This document shows positions 62,112-64,000 of a stretch of DNA of 64,000 nt, piece by piece (within the stretch, counting starts at the first letter, position 1; every line of letters starts with the position of its first letter). Below the pieces are notes generated by a model. It ran no database searches. It worked only from the letters and a program-made list of their open reading frames with translations, and was not told the origin of the DNA. A program made the translations under genes and the position numbers. Source of the DNA: Poa pratensis (taxonomy: Eukaryota > Streptophyta > Magnoliopsida > Poales > Poaceae); assembly GCA_947311845.1 (NCBI GenBank), contig CAMZMU010000063.1, positions 52,826,846 through 52,890,845 on the forward strand, in the 5' to 3' direction.

Positions 62112-63423
62112 AGGAGCGCCGCAGAAACACAGAAACACCGAAACAGAGACCTGGAGCTGCAGATTGGATGGGGAAAACTCCGGCGGGGCGCTGCCGACGT
62201 GGTCTCCATCTTCTACAACGACTACTCCACCGTCTCCATGATGAAGAGGGAGTAGTCCACCTCTGGACTATGCGTTTGTGGAAGTAACTTATGTATCTCT
62301 CTCTCTCGAGCTTCACTAATTAGTACCGTATGAGCTGCTGAACATGATTACGGTCATCTATGTAATACCTTTATGGTGGATCTTCTTATGAGTTAATATA
62401 TGTTTGAGATTGCAATGGTTTTGTTTCAGTTATGAAAGTAGATGCATATTATGTACCCCGTTCTTATTTACTTGTTTTGATCAAGCATGTTTATGAGAGC
62501 GCGTGAGGGGGAACGTGTGCATTAGTTGGAGTAACGGGGGGTGGCTAGTGCAGTGAACGTGAGAGAAAGTTCTGCGATCCACTTGGGTGTTTTACCTTAC
62601 TTTGTTGCCTCACTAGGGATAAAAAGAAATATCATGCTACCGGAGATGTGGGTGTGACCATTGCCACTACTCCATGACTAGATCTAGCATGTTCTTATTT
62701 TAACTTCATATCATGATACTTATTGTTATACTCTGAGTTATCTTAATTACTGAGTTGTTATGATTTAGTTCGCATCTTGGTGGAGTATAAGAGAGACTAA
62801 TAACCAAATGGTCTCTATGTTAGGACGTGATGCCCATATAATTATAACTTGTCATTAAACTGTTATGTTGCAATCTCATATGTCAACTCTAGTGTTCCAT
62901 TGTCTACCACTTTATTAAAGAGATAGTGCATTTGTGAAACCATAAACCCCGGTCCATTTTTAATCATAAGAAACACCTTTCCAACCACTTTTACCACTTT
63001 TCCATTTTCTGCCATTTAAAAATCCGAAAATACAAAAACACTTTTTACATCTTGCATTCATCATATAAAACCCAAAAATATCATTTATCATTGCTACCAC
63101 CATCCTTGCATATTTATTTACCACCATTAGATATTTATTTCTTGTTTGCATTCATATTATCTTGATATCATTCTCACACCTTGTGCTTGACAACCACTAG
63201 GTGAGGTTGAGGACCAAAACATTTACTTTGTTTTGAAGGTAACCAAAAGAAGGATAGGAAAGATAAATCTTAACTACTGATTCCCCGAGAGTTCGATATT
63301 AAACCTTCGAGTCACCCTCGTGGGGAAAACACGTCTTCCACTTACTACACACTCTGCACTTGGAGTCTCAACCTAACCCATTTACTTTTCACGCAGGTAA
63401 CTACGTGAAGGGCCATCACTCGT

Positions 63424-64000
63424 TCAGCCGCTTCTTAGGCGACGCTGATTTTAGCGTTCATTTTGATGGTGCGCGATGAATTTTTTTCCTAGCTTTGACT
63501 GCAACATCTACGTAAGTGAGCATGTCGTCGTGTCTAGCAAGACTGGCCGCACGAACATTTACAAATAAACGTAAGTAACAATCACCAACATATGTCCGAA
63601 CGAACAAATAGAACACTACTATCAACAAATTTGAAACATTAAAAACACTTGCCTTCCAAGTGATGATCTTCAAAGTTTCTGTTTGGAGAGAATACGAAGT
63701 AACTCACATTCATGGTATTCAAACAACATACGATCATGTTGATCTTGACGTGAGTCGCGGCAAGAGTTTTGAATTCTTTTTGAGCCGGTGGCCAGCACCC
63801 TATGTTCCGCTAAAAATGTTGAGTGTAGTCATGTAGAAATATTAGATGTCCTATGTGAATTATGAAAAACAAAAGAATTTACTTTCCATAAATAAAATTC
63901 AGAAGCATGAATAAAATTTTGAACGATGCCTCACTGAAAATTAATCAAAGAAATGTCACGGACGAGTATCCCGTGATAGTATAGTGTCTTGTACTTGTAT
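63424..64000. other. Unassigned sequence beyond element A
   Basis: Originally continuous with 40939 and 5883. A ~40-codon open stretch on minus (around 63680-63800, with DQHDRMLFEYHECELLRIL) hints at a coding relic. It is not recognised and runs into stops. It may belong to the interrupted Harbinger element. Confidence 0.35.

Larger units (their letters stand above)
40945..63418 (+). mobile_element. Element A: Athila-like Gypsy LTR retrotransposon without pol
   Basis: 22.5 kb including nested B and C; about 8.0 kb without them. LTRs 40945-42688 and 53472-63418 (the latter split by C), ends TGATG...CATCA, target duplication CTCGT (40940-40944, 63419-63423). Internal order: primer site, gag-protease frame, about 2.4 kb non-coding, polypurine-like AAGCTTGGGGATGT, 3' LTR. 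No reverse transcriptase, RNase H or integrase, so it is non-autonomous. By eye its LTRs differ by roughly 2%, more than those of B and C, as expected for the host of the nest. Confidence 0.93.
53472..63418 (+). repeat. Element A 3' LTR, interrupted by element C
   Basis: LTR parts 53472-53918 and 62112-63418 (AGGAG duplicated), together about 1.75 kb. Ends CCATCA followed by target copy CTCGT. Confidence 0.92.

Noticed and set aside
1..64000. tRNA, rRNA, CRISPR array or bacterial-type operon
   Set aside because: None seen. The short primer-binding sites resemble a tRNA 3' end only because retroelements copy that stretch.

Overview
The window looks like intergenic chromosome of a large-genome grass, most likely wheat or another Triticeae. 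Evidence: Stowaway MITEs with CTCCCTCCGT ends, nested Athila-like Gypsy LTR elements with tRNA-Asp-type primer sites, Helitrons ending in a hairpin plus CTAG, a grass-type MULE, and a GC-rich RING-H2 exon. One host gene is recognised: the 3' part of an ATL-type RING-H2 E3 ligase gene (12860-13247), cut off upstream by a 13-base N gap. Almost everything else is transposon or transposon-split repeat.

Layout. 1-12846 is a near-identical copy of 35051-47919 and stops inside a retrotransposon at the gap (12847-12859). The RING gene follows. From 13600 to 37843 lies a series of diverged direct copies of one intergenic unit (U1-U4). These have been split by two Stowaway MITEs, a complete MULE (15494-19860, 9-bp target duplication), Helitron H1 (21213-26177), a hAT element (27183-28444, 8-bp target duplication), and Helitron H2 (32162-36913) with H3 (33245-36681) nested in it. 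Next comes a PIF/Harbinger relic (from 37844). Last is a Russian doll of three LTR elements: A (40945-63418, + strand, duplication CTCGT) holds B (44699-51001, - strand, duplication AACAC) in its gag-protease frame and C (53919-62111, - strand, duplication AGGAG) in its 3' LTR.

How the parts relate. None of the three LTR elements shows reverse transcriptase, RNase H or integrase. A and C carry damaged gag-protease frames. B carries only an unrecognised 288-residue ORF with tandem repeats. All three share the primer-binding site and a recurrent AAGCTTGGGGA module, which suggests mobilisation by an autonomous partner elsewhere.

Main caution: the 35-kb direct duplication is probably an unresolved overlap of two contigs, not biology. 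The gap is exactly 13 N, the match runs off the window start, and copy 1 accumulates private indels towards the gap. If so, 1-12846 and 35051-47919 are the same locus, and the missing 5' half of the RING gene should lie just beyond about 22.2 kb upstream of this window. All alignments here were made by eye.
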